64,000 bases of DNA. Source: Liquidambar formosana. Lineage: Eukaryota > Streptophyta > Magnoliopsida > Saxifragales > Altingiaceae. Below are positions 1 to 11,996 of the stretch, piece by piece. The DNA lies in NCBI GenBank assembly GCA_039720395.1, contig CM077832.1:12528966-12592965 (forward strand), in the 5' to 3' direction. Position 1 is the stretch's first letter; the number at the start of each line of letters is the position of its first letter. Below the pieces are notes generated by a model. The model did not search any database, was not told where the DNA came from, and saw only the letters and a list, made by a program, of their open reading frames with translations. A program made the translations under genes and the position numbers.

Positions 1-1726
1 ACAAGAATAATGAATAAGCAAGTACCCTAAGACAATCCTACATGCAATGACCTAGCTAACATGCATAAAAACCAAGGAATCCACTAATATAAATGCAAAC
101 CTAGCATGATTCAACTATATGCATCATATATAGAATGACTATGATGAGCAATAACTCAAAAAGTTAAGCTAAACATGTTGTATGAAACTTTTGTGAATTT
201 AGGGTTACCGAAACCCTATTTTCACAAATATGCCTAACAACCTATGCAACGACTCTAACATATGCTCAAATCATCATAAATATCATTCATATTATATATA
301 TTAACTAACAGAAATATCAATTCATGACAATAATCACAGCGAATAAGCTATATGAACTACGCATGATTTAAGAAGAGAGAGAAGATAACACCTTCAAAAC
401 CTTAGCAAACTAAAGTTTTTCAGGCACATAAAACCATAAATCCTCTTAAAATCATTCATATTATATCACAAATGCATTGAATTAACCTAACATGGGGAAC
501 TACTACATGCACTAGAACTATCATAGAAGAAGAAGGAGAAGAAGAAGGAGGAAAGCTTAAGTTCAGCAATTGAAAGGGTGTTTACTTGTTGTAGAGCCTC
601 TATTGCCTTTAAAGTCCTTATTCTCTTGCTTGCCTAGGGTTGAAAAGCCTCCCCTTGATGTCTTTCTAGCTCTCCAAACTCGTAGCTCCCTCTCTCTCTA
701 AGTATAAAGTGCACTTCCAGCCCCCCTATGTGCTGAATATCATGTTCTTTACATAGAGGACTGACCTCATGAACCAATGGCTAAGATTAATTCATTATAT
801 AATGATCCTAGGGCTATTAGAGACTCTCTTGGTGCTCAAACAACTCAAGTTACTCAATTTTAGAAGGAAACAAGTTGTAAGGGCGGAGAAACCCGTCAAA
901 AGAGGAAGGAAGAGGTAGAATCCCACTTAAAGACGGATTCCCTCAGATGACCGTCCGGGCTTGGATGGCTGACCGTCTGGGCTTGGACGGTTGACTGTCT
1001 GGCCCCGGACGGTCACCCGAGGGCTCCCGTCAGCATTCCTCGGTTGGATTCCTTCGCCTTTTGGAAGTCTTTCGAGGGTCAAATTAGGTCCGATTTTAAC
1101 GAAATAAAAGCCAAAACGACCGTGGTTTGATTAGGAACACATTTTTAGACATTTTAGGACAAAAATACTTAAACATGGGTGCATGGTTAGGTTTTACAAA
1201 GGCAGCTAACCGCTGTGCACTACCATCACAAAGCCAGGGTTTGCAGACAAGGTTGAGCCAAATGCTTTCTAAACCAAAATCCAATCCTTTAAAACATGTT
1301 CATGATGTAAATAAAACCCAATTGAAGTTAAATAAGAGTAAATTGAGTGGGTCTTATGAGTCAATTTGAGCAAACCAGGAAAGGGTCTTTTAACCAACTT
1401 GAACCGTTATGAGCCGAATTGATCTTAAACCATTAGTTCATCAAATTGACTCTATATATAGACTTTATATATCAATATGAACTCTAATTGAAAACTTGGA
1501 GATCATTTCAAATTCAAATGGAAAAGATACGACTTAAAAGACAATAATGCCCTTAAAGTCACAAAATCTCTAATTGACTATTGAAACTTCCTCCAAATCA
1601 AACCAAAATTCATATGCATGATCCTCAATGCCTTAAAAACCTAATGCAAATGCCTAGACTCAAAAATAAAATAAAAACCCACATGAAATGATGACCTCTA
1701 ATTAGGATGACAAAAATGAGGTGTGA
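1..1726 (+). repeat. 3' part of a long LTR, same family as the solo LTR at 3,634
   Basis: This stretch matches, in the same order and orientation, the second half of the solo LTR at 3,634-6,352. Shared blocks include the part around 1,116-1,190 (matching 5,739-5,800: 'AACGACCGTG' followed by 'ACATTTT.AGACATTTTAGG'), the motifs about cardinals of 'GAGCTA..CCA' near 1,370, and the end, 'GGTGTGACA', at 1,718-1,726. No coding frame is seen. The window starts inside it, so whether it is a second solo LTR or the LTR of a longer element cannot be told. Just downstream (1,733-1,790) is a sequence resembling the reverse complement of the LTR start. Confidence 0.7.
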
Positions 1727-1971
1727 CACATGGTTTTCCTTTTTTCCTTAAAAAATAAAGTGGTGACTCCTTGTTTGTTATGTTTTTGTGAACCTTTTAA
1801 AAACCAGATTTTTATTCATTTAAATATCTACAAGTCTTTTTAAAAGAAGGGTTTCCCCCCCAATTGAAACTCATGGTTCACAAACTCATTTGATGAAATT
1901 TGAGGGTAAGCCATTAATCAATACCAAGAAGGAGGTATAAGTCAAAATTATCTGATTCAGTTGATAAGTAT

Positions 1972-2400
1972 AGTAGAATTTAATCTCAAAGATCTCAAAT
2001 GCCCCTTTCAAATGCCATCTCTCTCGCTCTCTTTCTCATAACCCAAAAACTGGCCATTCACCTTTGCCATCACAATAGAAAATGTTCAAGTCCACTATTG
2101 ATTGCCTTAAAGTTGGTTTGGCCCCAATAGGCAAAAAAAAAAAAATTTCCAAAAATTTAAGCATTTATATCGTGTCTAGATAAAGAATTATGACACACAC
2201 AAAAGGAGGAATAAAAACAAAAACAAAAACAAACAAACAAATGTGGCATGGTTGGAAGACTGTTATCATTTGTCAAAATGGTTGAATCATTGTGCATTAC
2301 TGCATGTTCTATAGGCACTATTAATCTCACACACAAGTGGATGACAATATGACACATAAATCAATGCTGAACCTGCGTGGCTGACTGTAAACTTTAACTT
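1972..2400 (+). repeat. Segmental duplication copy 1, left piece (pairs with 25,905-27,720)
   Basis: This block aligns with 25,905-26,150 and 27,556-27,720, which are the two flanks of the Mutator-like element in the other copy. Shared landmarks are a pyrimidine tract, 'TCCACTATTGATTGCCTTA', 'TGGTTTGGCCCCAA', an A-run, 'ATGACACACA', and 'TGACACATA.ATCAATGC'. It is non-coding and probably upstream sequence of the rhomboid-like gene. The remainder of this copy resumes near 9,110, separated by transposon insertions. Confidence 0.7.
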
Positions 2401-2406
2401 GGCCTA

Positions 2407-2438
<32 letters not shown>

Positions 2439-2456
2439 GATACATACATATATATA

Positions 2457-2684
2457 CAGTTATGTTCTCATTAGCACGTGTTGATATAAGTTATATCAAC
2501 ACTATGCATTGCGGGTTTTACCTCTTGTATTAGTCCAATGTACCTCATATCCCACTAATGCACAAGGTACAACTCCCAATGCGGATGTTGATGTAAGTTA
2601 CATCAGCACGTGCTATATATATATATAAGATGATGATCAGGTAAACACGTGCTGATGTAACTTATATCAACACCTGCATTCTAC
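2457..2684 (+). mobile_element. MITE of a 175-bp family, copy A, plus a partial inverted copy
   Basis: The element runs from 'CAGTTATGTTCTCATTAG' through 'CACGTGTTGATATAAG' to about 2,613. It ends in the inverted counterpart 'TAAGTTACATCAGCACGTG'. A (TA)n tract and the start of a second copy in reverse (2,630-2,684, 'GATGATGATCAGGTAA') follow. Copies B (6,473-6,647) and C (8,911-9,085) share the core and both ends. A (TA)n tract of about 35 bp precedes it. There is no coding capacity. Confidence 0.75.
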
Positions 2685-2921
2685 ATATATATATATATAC
2701 TACTTATAAAAGGGTAAATCCTAAAAAACTTTGATTCACTAAAATGCCCTTAATATATAACATAAAGACAATAATATCGTTAGTCCATCAAAACCATACT
2801 TTAACAACAAAAAAATCTAAAGAAACCCAATGTATGGAAATCTAATATAAAAGCTAGAAATTCTAAAAGCTTAGAATTATCTTTAGCTTAGAATTCTCCA
2901 ACATGCCCATAACTTTGCTCA

Positions 2922-2961
<40 letters not shown>

Positions 2962-3633
2962 AAAGATACTTCACTCTCCCATTCACATTCTAAAAGCTTC
3001 AGTCTCCCTTTCAACAAAACTACCCTTTTTAATATATAGGATAGGAAATTCTACAAAATCGCTCATACCCCAATTAGGAATGTCTCCCAATATCTCTCCT
3101 CCTACTCCTTCTCTCCCTTACGTTCAACCTCCCCTTCTCTTTTTTGGTTGAATCCTTCAACTTCTAATTCTTACATTGCATATTATTATTATTATTATTA
3201 TTCCTTATTGCTAACACACATAAATAACACACCCACTAACGCATTATTTTTCTTTTCCTACTTCTCGTAATCCTTTTTTTTATATTTAATTTGATTGGAT
3301 CATCTTGGCTTTTATTTTTAATTATTTTATTTTATATATCATGTATTTGGTTTGAATAACTCATTACTTTGTGGGATTTGAAGATGAAGGAACGGCATTG
3401 CAAGGAAGCCCGAGATTCAAAACATCTTTCTGGTGACATAAGGCCTCACATACTCAAACTTGTGAGTTTCTTTTCTTCCTATTAATCTCTTTCTATCTCT
3501 CTCTCCTTTTTTTATATTATTTATTATTTATTTTAATTACTGATATTTGGTAAAATTAATCACTTAAAGACTGCTATCTAGCACTTCTGTTTCTCCCAAA
3601 TTAAATTACTGGTCCTTGGTTATAAATACTACC
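2685..3633. other. AT-rich spacer with microsatellites and one weak exon-like stretch
   Basis: No convincing gene is seen. There is a (TA)n tract near 2,925-2,956 and an (ATT)n tract near 3,182-3,201. A short open stretch at about 3,384-3,462 (starting ATGAAGGAACGG, followed by 'GTGAGT') has better coding texture than its surroundings and a plausible splice donor. It is too short to identify. Confidence 0.5.
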
Positions 3634-6352
3634 TGTGAACCCCAGAAATCGGGCCCACAAGGGGTTGAGGAGGAAATAGGTTTGAAAAAGAAAAAGAAAA
3701 GGAGTTGCCACCTTATTTTTTAAGGGAAACAAGGAAAACCCTAAAAATAGTTTGTTTTAAGAAAACAATTTGAATGACTCCATAAAAAAGGAAAGGCAAA
3801 AACCAATCTTTTGGAAACCAAAGAAAACGGGGATTCGGAGGCTAAGTTATGACATAGGAAGGTTCTAGGCAAAGCCTATAGGCACCCATGTCACCCTTTC
3901 GGTCTCTCGGTTTATTTGGGCTAAATTAAGATCTTTCCATACAAAAATCAGCAAATATCATCACAAGATAGCATGCATATCATATATTCCATTCATCCAT
4001 CTATGCATAATAAGCAAATAAAACAGAAAATAAAAAAAATAAAAAAGAAAAAAAAGAAAAGAAAACAGAAATAAACCTAGGATGCTTGGATCCTAGAACG
4101 GACTTAAGCCTCACGAAGAACGCCTACGTACCATGCAACGAAATACATGGATCAAAGTCTACGTAGTTCGATTAGAAATAGGGTTAAGTCCTAATATAAA
4201 CCTATGGTAAAAACCCTAGGTTTCCTTATTTGATCAAAAGAGTTAAATAAACAAAGTTTGAATTTAAGAAAACTTCCACAAAATGGAAACCTTGATAAAA
4301 ACAGAATTTTTTGGAGGAAACCCTTGATTAGAACCATTGATTCATATTAAAAACTAACCCTAGGAGGGAGAAGAGAAAGAGTTAAGGAAGAGAGGTGAAT
4401 TGGGGCACCTTTATACCTGCTTACCTGAGCGCAATAGCTCCAAGCGTTTAGCCATTTCAAGCATTGGCAGCCCTATTTGCCATAGGACTAATACCACACC
4501 TATTTGCACCTTTACACGTGCTCAAAACCATGCAAACACAATGATATATAAATCTGGACAGAATAGTATTACGGCCTAAAATCATCCACTAATCATGCTA
4601 ACAGCAAAAACAGCGAACAAATATAAGCTCTAACACGATCCTAGAACCATATCATGAATAAAAACCCTAGAAATAAACTAACATGCATGCAAAAATATCA
4701 TGATTACTCTATATGCAAAACATATACAGCAACTATGAAGAAAAACCAATGAAAAAGCCTAAACTAACATGCTGTATGAAAACCAACATAAAATAAGGAC
4801 ACTAACAGCCCTAAACTCACAAATATGCTTAAAAACACACAAAACATACTCCACACATACTAAAACCAAACTAAACAGAACCTAAATCATGCATATTAAC
4901 TAATTAAAGCAATAAAACATGATAGAAATCCTAACTCTAGCATGCGATAACACTATTCTAAAATAAGGACAACAGGAGCACAAGAATCACAACTATGCTT
5001 AAAAACACATAGGACAGCCCTAAAGCATGCTAAACTTATGATAAACAGTAGATATTCCATGTATATTAACTAGCTAGAGTGTTAATACATGATAAAAAAA
5101 CAACCTTTAACATGCAACAAGCCTATCCTATATGAAAACCCATATTCAGCATGAAGAAGGAGTGAGGAATACCTTAAGAAGAAACTTCCTTGCTGCTATA
5201 GAGACTCTCTCTTCCTCTTATGGATGACTTGAACCAATGTTCTCCAAGGCTACAGCAAGAACTCCAACTCTCCTTCAAGTCTCTCTCTCTTATTCTCTCT
5301 CAAACACTTAGGTTTTTAGGCATAAAGTGGCTCCCCTTGTGCTGAAGCATACGGGGTATTTATAGACTTCAATTAGGATTAACCAATGGCTAGGATTAAA
5401 ACCCTAAAAATTAATCCAAGGGCTATTAGAGACCCCCTTGGGGCTTAAGTAACTCAGAAGTTACCAAAAATTAGAAGGAAACTCGTCCAAAAGAGTCCAA
5501 ATACGTCAAAATAGGGAAGAGTCCGCTTCAGCAAGGAAATAGAGTGAAAATAGGAAAGTGGTCTCGGGTGACCACCAGGGCCTGGGCGGCTAGCCACCTG
5601 GGCCCAGGCAGCTAGCCGCCCAGGCTTGGGTGGTCACCCGAGCCCACATCAGATTTTTGGTTTTTTAGGACTCCTTCTCCTTCTAGAAGTGTTTCAAAGG
5701 CCAAATGAACTCCGATTTTGATGAAACAAAAGCCAAAACGACCGTGTTTCGATGAGGAATACATTTGTAAACATTTTAGGGTGAAAACCACTAACCATGG
5801 GGGCATGGTTAGGTTTGAAAAAAGCGGTTAACCGCTATGCTCTACCTTTGCTAAGCATAGGCATGCACATAGGGTCAAACCAAATGCTTTCCATATCAAA
5901 ATTGAACTTCATAAAACACTTTTGGGAGTAAAATGATGACTAAAGAAAGTCAATTTGAAAAGATTTAATTGGTAATTGTGAGTCAATTAGAGCTAACCCA
6001 AAGAAGGGTCAATTAACCAACTTGAACTACGTCGAGCCATTTTAATCCCGAGCCATTGATTCATCAAATTGAACCTAGAAATACCTCTTATGCATCCATA
6101 TGAACTCCAATTGACAATTTGGAGATCATTTCAAGGTCAAATGAAAAGTTTGGGACTTAAAAGACGATTATGCCCCTCAAGTCACAAAAGCTCTTATTAT
6201 CCCTCAAGATCAACTCCGAATTGAACCAAAATTCACATCCATTGTCCTTGTGACTCTAGAAACCTAATGCAAGTGACTAGACTCAAAAACAAAACAAAAA
6301 CATGCATGAAATGATGAGCCCTAGTAAGGTGGTGCAAAAATGGGGTGTGACA
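3634..6352 (+). mobile_element. Solo LTR, 2,719 bp, with 5-bp target duplication CTACC
   Basis: The sequence begins TGTGAACCCCAGAAATCGGG and ends GGGGTGTGACA, so it has the TG...CA ends of an LTR. It is flanked by CTACC at 3,629-3,633 and again at 6,353-6,357. Only one LTR lies between the duplications and no retroviral-type coding frame is inside. That is the signature of a solo LTR left by LTR-LTR recombination. LTRs of this length with 'GGAGTTGCCACC' near the start are typical of large plant Ty3-type elements; that family assignment is inference. A second copy of its 3' half is at 1-1,726. Confidence 0.85.
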
Positions 6353-6439
6353 CTACCATGCATTTTTCAATGTTCTTCTTGTGCTCAAATATTTATTTAT
6401 TTATTTTTATGAAACTTTATAATTTTTGTTTGAATGGCC

Positions 6440-6470
<31 letters not shown>

Positions 6471-6472
6471 TA

Positions 6473-6644
6473 CAGAACTGATCCCATCAGCACGTGCTGA
6501 TATAAGTTACATCAGCACTATGCATTGGGGGTTGTACCCCTTGCATTGATTCAATGCACCTCACATCTCACTAATGCACAAAGTACAACTCCCAATGCAG
6601 GTTTTGATATAAGTTATATCAACACGTGCTTACCTGATCATCAT

Positions 6645-6647
<3 letters not shown>
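6473..6647 (+). mobile_element. MITE of the 175-bp family, copy B
   Basis: A 175-bp element sits between two (TA)n tracts (about 6,448-6,472 and 6,648-6,680). Both ends carry CACGTG next to a 'TGATATAAGTTA' palindrome, in inverted orientation. The far end reads 'TTACCTGATCATCATCCT'. It matches copy A directly and copy C in reverse. Confidence 0.8.
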
Positions 6648-6682
<35 letters not shown>

Positions 6683-6755
6683 CATGTGAAGGGAAGAAAA
6701 AAAAAACATGAAACTTTGCAATCTTTCACCAAAATATTTATAATAAATAAAAAAA

Positions 6756-6796
<41 letters not shown>

Positions 6797-8910
6797 CCAT
6801 GAAGAGAGGGGGGAAAAAGAAGAAGAAAAAAAAACAGCTATAGATTAAACTCTACGTGATCGAGGGAAAAAAATTATGAAAAATTCTCCACTCTCTTTTC
6901 AATCTCTACGTGAAACCAAAAAATATATATATAGATAATGACCCCTAAAATTATGGGGGATTAGTTTCACTTAAAAATAAAATAAAATAAAATAAACAAG
7001 AAGCCATGAACGAGTTTACCTTGCAAAGATTGTGATGAATCAAAAAAAAAAAGTGAGAGAGAAATCAGTGAAAATTATTAAAAAAAAATTTAAATAAAAA
7101 AACACACTTGGGAAAACAAAAACAAAGAAATCCAAAAATCGTCACCGAATTTTGGTGGTGATTAATCAAGTATGGCTAAAAGGAAATGAAAAAATTTTGG
7201 AATCTCTACTTAAATCACCAATTTTTTTTTATTAAAAAAAGAAAGCATATATATATATAATCACGTGAAGGGAGGAAGAAATTATAAAAGAAAACAACTA
7301 TCTGTGAGGCAAGGGTATGGATGCAATGCGTTATGGATATGCCGATTCAGCAATTAATTGTCAACAAATGTAAGATACAGTATGGCAGTGAATGTTTATA
7401 TTTGGTCTAAAAACTTAATTAGAAGCATAAAAAAAATTTGAAATACCTATTAAATCAATTAATATTCAAGAATAAATGTACAAAAAGATACATCCATAAG
7501 CATTAGCCATGTTCATCATTAATAGAAAATAACTAGAATGACATTAAAGTTACAAAATAGCCATTTAGCTTTGTTGCTTTACAATTAATGTCTGACATAA
7601 GAAAGAGATAGAGTCAGAAGAGAATGAAGATGAGAGAACTTAAATGGGTTTATAGTTTTAATCCAAGTATGAGTATTATACATTCCTAGATGAATTTACC
7701 CCTTTTATTTAAAAAATAAATTTATACAAACTAACCCTAAAGGAATTCCAAAATATCCGAAGTGTATTCAATGATGTGGTAATGTGTGTTACTATTTTAA
7801 TACATAGAGAGTATCAAATTTGTATCAAGTAATATCCTAAATGTATTGGTATTCGACACAGATTCATTCAGGTTTTTGAAGTATTCATGCTTCATACAAC
7901 TATAGATAAAACTTTGTGAGAAAAAAAATTATTAAAAACTCTCCATTCTTTTCAATCTCTATGTGAACCCCACGGAAAAAAAAAAAGAAAAAAAGAAAAG
8001 AAGCCTATATTCTGAGGAATCCAAAGATCGTCTTCATCGAGTACAGTTGAGACAAAACAGCTCGGGTCTAGGTGAGTTTGATGATGAGAAAGACGAAGAA
8101 CGTGGTGGGGTGGTCGCTGTTCACCAAAGTGGTTGTAAATGAGAAGGGGATGGGAGTATGGATGGTTGAGAGAAATGTGGTTGGGTGGAAGATATTCTCT
8201 AGATTGGGGATTTTGATGGTGAATGATCGAGAGAGCGATTAATGGTTGTGATTGTGATTGTGGTTGTGAGAGTGAATGGCTATAATCTCATCATATCGTA
8301 GATTTTGCAACATGTAGATTAAATAATCTTTAACTGTGTTTAAAGTAGCAAAATGATAAAATATATAAAATAGTATTAAAATAATTGCGTTTCCAATGAT
8401 TATTTTAACAAGCCTAATATAGGGGTAGTTATAGTGGCATGGGACGATGGTTTGGATATTTTTTTTATTTACTTATTTAATTTAATTTAATTTAAAATAT
8501 AAATAAAATCTAATTTAATTTAGGACTAATGTGTAAGAAATGGCAAATTTGGGATAACAAGGCCACAACTTAAGATAATCCAATGCAAAGGCGAGAGAGT
8601 ATTGTAAACGTGGGAACTTTATTTTTTATAGAACCAAGCATGCTAACCAAGAACTCTCGTCATAATATGAACTTATATATAATAAAATATATTTGTTATA
8701 CTTCATATGTTTATAAAGATGGTGTCTCCCAAAAAAAAAAAAAAAAAAAGAAAGAAAGAAAGGATAATGTCCAAGTACTACAACCCCTCATAAAATAACA
8801 TATATATCAAAATATTGCTCAAATGTTAGTAGCAACATGTTTCTCCTCAAGGTAAAATGGTCCATGTGCAACATGTGTGCACCAACTAGTATATATATAT
8901 ATATATATAT
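6648..8910. other. AT-rich spacer, no gene recognised
   Basis: The stretch contains a (TA)n tract, a poly-A run of about 35 nt near 6,758-6,794, and repeated short blocks such as 'CACGTGAAGGGAGGAAGAAA' and 'CTCTACGTGAA' near 6,680-6,910 and 7,200-7,290. A slightly G-rich part at 8,030-8,270 has no open frame that resembles a protein. A (TA)n run at 8,890-8,910 abuts MITE copy C. Confidence 0.5.
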
Positions 8911-9085
8911 AGGATGATGATCATGTAAGCATGTGTTGATATAACTTATATTAACACCCAAATTGGGAGTTGTACTTTGTACATTAGTGGGATATCAGAT
9001 ACATTGGACTAATGCAAGGGATATAACCCTCAGTGCATGGTGATAATATAACTTATATCAACACGTACTAACAGAAGCATAACCG
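8911..9085 (-). mobile_element. MITE of the 175-bp family, copy C (reverse orientation)
   Basis: This is the reverse-oriented counterpart of copy B, with the same length (175 bp). It starts AGGATGATGATCATGTAAGC and ends near CATAACCG. TA repeats flank both sides. The arms have lost one CACGTG (now CATGTG). The core 'GGGAGTTGTACTTTGTACA' matches the reverse complement of copies A and B. Confidence 0.8.
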
Positions 9086-9282
9086 TATATATATACATAC
9101 TTAAAAAAGGTCCAAAATGTAGATATTTAGATCCATTCAAGATAAGAAATCATGCCCTAAATGTTCGGACTACAATGGATTCCATTTTCGAATGAGTTAA
9201 GATAGCACTACGGCACTACCTCATTGAAAGGTTTTACAAGTCCGCCTATTGGGTCAAGCTTGATTACAAAAGGCTTGCAAAA

Positions 9283-9668
9283 GGGAACGGCTATTGCAAC
9301 CCCCCATTCTTATAACCCCACCCCTTTTCTTTTTGTTTTTAAGATTTTAGGAAAAATATAAAAGGTTTTTGCAAAAACCAGTCTCTTGGTCCACTAGAAA
9401 ACATCATTTTGAACAACTTTGTAGAAGAAAGTTTTTCCAAAATCTATCGTTTAGGTAGACTTTTTGGCAAAAAGGGAAATAAAGGCTATAAATGGCTAAA
9501 AAGTATAGGAAAAACTTTCTTCTACAAAGTTGTTCAAAATGATGTTTTCTAGTAGACATCACGGTTGGTTTTCATAAAAATCTTTTATATTTTGCATAAA
9601 ACCTTAAAAACCTAATAGATGGGGGGTGGGGTGATAAGAATATATGTGGGGTTGCAATAGCCGTTCCC
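9283..9668. mobile_element. Mutator-type MITE, 386 bp, 9-bp duplication CTTGCAAAA
   Basis: The element starts GGGAACGGCTATTGCAACCC and ends with its inverted counterpart GGGTTGCAATAGCCGTTCCC (allowing one base). It is flanked by CTTGCAAAA at 9,274-9,282 and 9,669-9,677. The whole element folds back on itself; for example, 'TTGAACAACTTTGTAGAAG' pairs with 'CTTCTACAAAGTTGTTCAA'. A 9-bp duplication with long inverted ends is the Mutator pattern. It has no coding capacity. Confidence 0.9.
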
Positions 9669-9708
9669 CTTGCAAAATCTAATCTAATGGGCTCGGGAGC
9701 CGAATCTC

Positions 9709-10118
9709 GAGGGTGGCTATTGTAACCCTTCAACTTTACTTGTAACCCCAGTTCTTTTTAGTTTTCAAAATTTTATAAATAATATAAAAGGTTTTTACAT
9801 TGTCTATTGGAAATTATTTTGAACAACCTTATAGAAGATTTTTTTTTCAAAATCTATCATTTAAAAAAGCTTTTTCGCCATTTATAGAGTATTTCCTTGT
9901 TACATAAACAAAAATTATAAATGGTCAAAAAGTCCACTTAAATGATAGATTTTGGAAAATTTTTTCTTCTGCAAAGTTATTCAAAATGATGTTTTCTAGT
10001 AGACGGCACGATGAGTTTTTTTTTTTTTTTGAAAACCTTTTATATTTTTCATAAAATCTTGAAAGTGAAAAAAAGTAGAGTTTACAAATAAAGTTGATGA
10101 GTTGCAATAGCCTTCCTC
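9709..10118. mobile_element. Mutator-type MITE, 410 bp, second copy of the same family
   Basis: The ends are GAGGGTGGCTATTGTAACCC and, inverted, GAGGAAGGCTATTGCAACTC. The flanks are CCGAATCTC (9,700-9,708) and CCAAATCCC (10,119-10,127). The paralogous segment at about 27,899 carries the empty site CCGAATCCC, from which each flank differs by one base. This proves a 9-bp duplication that has since mutated. Internal sequence matches the element at 9,283 and the one near 41,594. Confidence 0.88.
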
Positions 10119-10262
10119 CCAAATCCCATCCCTATGTAATAATTCAAGTTGAGATTGTGAAGGCACATGTGGCAATATCGCAATGGGCCAACAGAGATAA
10201 GGCAAAGTTCGTTGGATTTCCATACCAAAATCTGCTCCTATATTATCTATCTTTGGCCGTAG

Positions 10263-11020
10263 AGGCTGCAAATGAGCTGAGCTGCTCATTAACAGTTCGC
10301 GAGAAAGCTCGTTAAGGGCTTGGCTCAAGCTCGATCAATTAATAAATTAGTCAAGCTCAAGCCTAAATTCTAGGCTCGTTTAGTAAACAAGTCGAGCTTG
10401 AGCATACCAAAGCTTGACTCGTTTCGACTTGTGAACAAACACCTTAAGAGCTCGATGAAAAGCTTGTTTAGGTGCTCAATAAGAAGCTCGTTTAAGGACT
10501 TGTGAGTGGGGGCATAATTGTCCAACTGGACATTTTAGCGTAAAAGAGATACTTATTTCCTAATAGTAGATGCTTGATACTTCCACTTATCCTAGTACAT
10601 GAAAGATATATTTCTTTTACGGGATCCAATAAAAGTATGATGGCATGGTGACTAGTTTTGAAGCATATATGAGTGTTACAATGTGCTCCAACCAATAGCT
10701 TTAGTTTTTTTAAGTTTATTGCAGCTCTTTATTTAATAGTACATAAAACAGTTTTGGTTTTATAGGGTCTCGATGTTGGGTTCTTTATGGTTTATGTTTG
10801 GGATGATGATTCTAAACCACTTAATCAAAAAAAAAGAAAAAAAAATATAAACAAGTCGAGCTCAAGCTCAAGCTCAACTTGTTAACTCTAAATGAATCGA
10901 GCTCGAGCTCAAAATTTAGGCTTGTTAAAAAGCTGGGCTCATTTAGTAATGAACAAGCTTTTTAACAAGCCAAACTTGAACACTCCAAAATTCGACTCGA
11001 CTGGGCTTGTTTCCAGCCTG
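10263..11020. mobile_element. Insertion absent from the paralogous copy; hAT-like non-autonomous element
   Basis: The partner copy reads 'GGCCGTAGGCTCCCAT' without interruption at about 28,042-28,057. Here about 758 bp intervene. The ends are weakly inverted (AGGCTGCAAATGAGC against the reverse complement of GCTTGTTTCCAGCCT). Subterminal parts are packed with variants of 'GAGCTCGAGCTCAAGCT', in both orientations at 10,300-10,500 and 10,850-11,000. Such arrays are common in plant hAT-derived elements, but no clean 8-bp duplication could be read. The class is therefore tentative; the insertion itself is well supported. Confidence 0.65.
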
Positions 11021-11996
11021 GACTCCCATTAATGGAAAGTACAACCCATCTCTATCTCTCCCGGTACTCTGCAAGGACCCCTTTAGGCCACAAGTTCTGC
11101 TAAATATCTGGGATATCACCTTAGCAGTTAGTCTTATCATCAAACAGTACAGAAAATACCCATAACCATGGCTCTTGTTTTGGTTTCTTGATCATCTCGA
11201 TCTTCATTGGAATAATGCTTTTTTCAATTACCCTTTGTTCGTTTGCTGAGATTCTTTTGGTTTCTTTGATGATATCTGCATTTGAAAGTTTGTTTTTTCA
11301 AATTACCCTTTGTTCGGTTGCTGAGAAAAAAAAATATAATAATAATAATAATAATACAAACGATGTAAGATTTGATATGTAAATTTCTATTTTCTTTCGC
11401 TACATTTTCTAAGCGACCAAAGAGTGATTATATGAAGATATATAGGATGTTTGAATACATGCAATCATGTATGGTTGGTGAATACCCACGTGATAGCTCA
11501 CTTCAATTTCAAGGATTTTTGGTGAATGGTGAAGCCCCAATTGCTTAATTTCTTCACATGTTGGCCATGTAGTGTTCAAATTGCTTTTCGGTGAAAGGTT
11601 TTGGCAGATTGGATCCCCTTCTTGATGAATTTGGGCTTTCTTATCACATTATATATGAATTGTGCGAGTTTGAGAATAGCCAATATATGAATTCCTACAA
11701 CAAATTATGTAGCTGAAGAGGGTCTCTTTCTTCGATCATAAGATTGGGCTCTGTGATGATAAAAAAAAATTAGGTACAATACAAACAAAGAAAAAAAAAA
11801 CCCTAAAGTTTAGTGAGTTTCACTTTTGTACCCTACCCTAAATTTTAACCCAGTTAAAACGGTACTTGAAAGATGAGCTTGTGACAAGTTGATACCAAAA
11901 CGTTAACAAATTGATGGAATTACACTCCATGATGATAAAAAAAAATTGGGTAAAACACAAAAAACTACCCTAAAGTTTTGGGTGAGTTTCACTTTG

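Larger units (their letters stand above)
9110..11996 (+). repeat. Segmental duplication copy 1, right piece (pairs with 27,740-28,995)
   Basis: This block aligns with 27,740-28,995 in the same orientation. Shared landmarks run from 'GATCCATTCAAGATAAGAAA' through 'GTGAAGGCACA.GTGGCAATAT', 'GGCCACAAGTTCTGCTAAAT', 'ATGGCTCTTGTTTTGGTTTC' and 'CTTGTGACAAGT.GATACCA' to 'GGGTGA.TTT..CTTTGG'. Relative to the partner, three insertions are present here (9,283-9,668; 9,709-10,118; about 10,263-11,020). Similarity stops at about 11,996. The partner leads into the rhomboid-like gene, so this looks like an orphan copy of that gene's upstream and 5' leader region. Confidence 0.75.
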
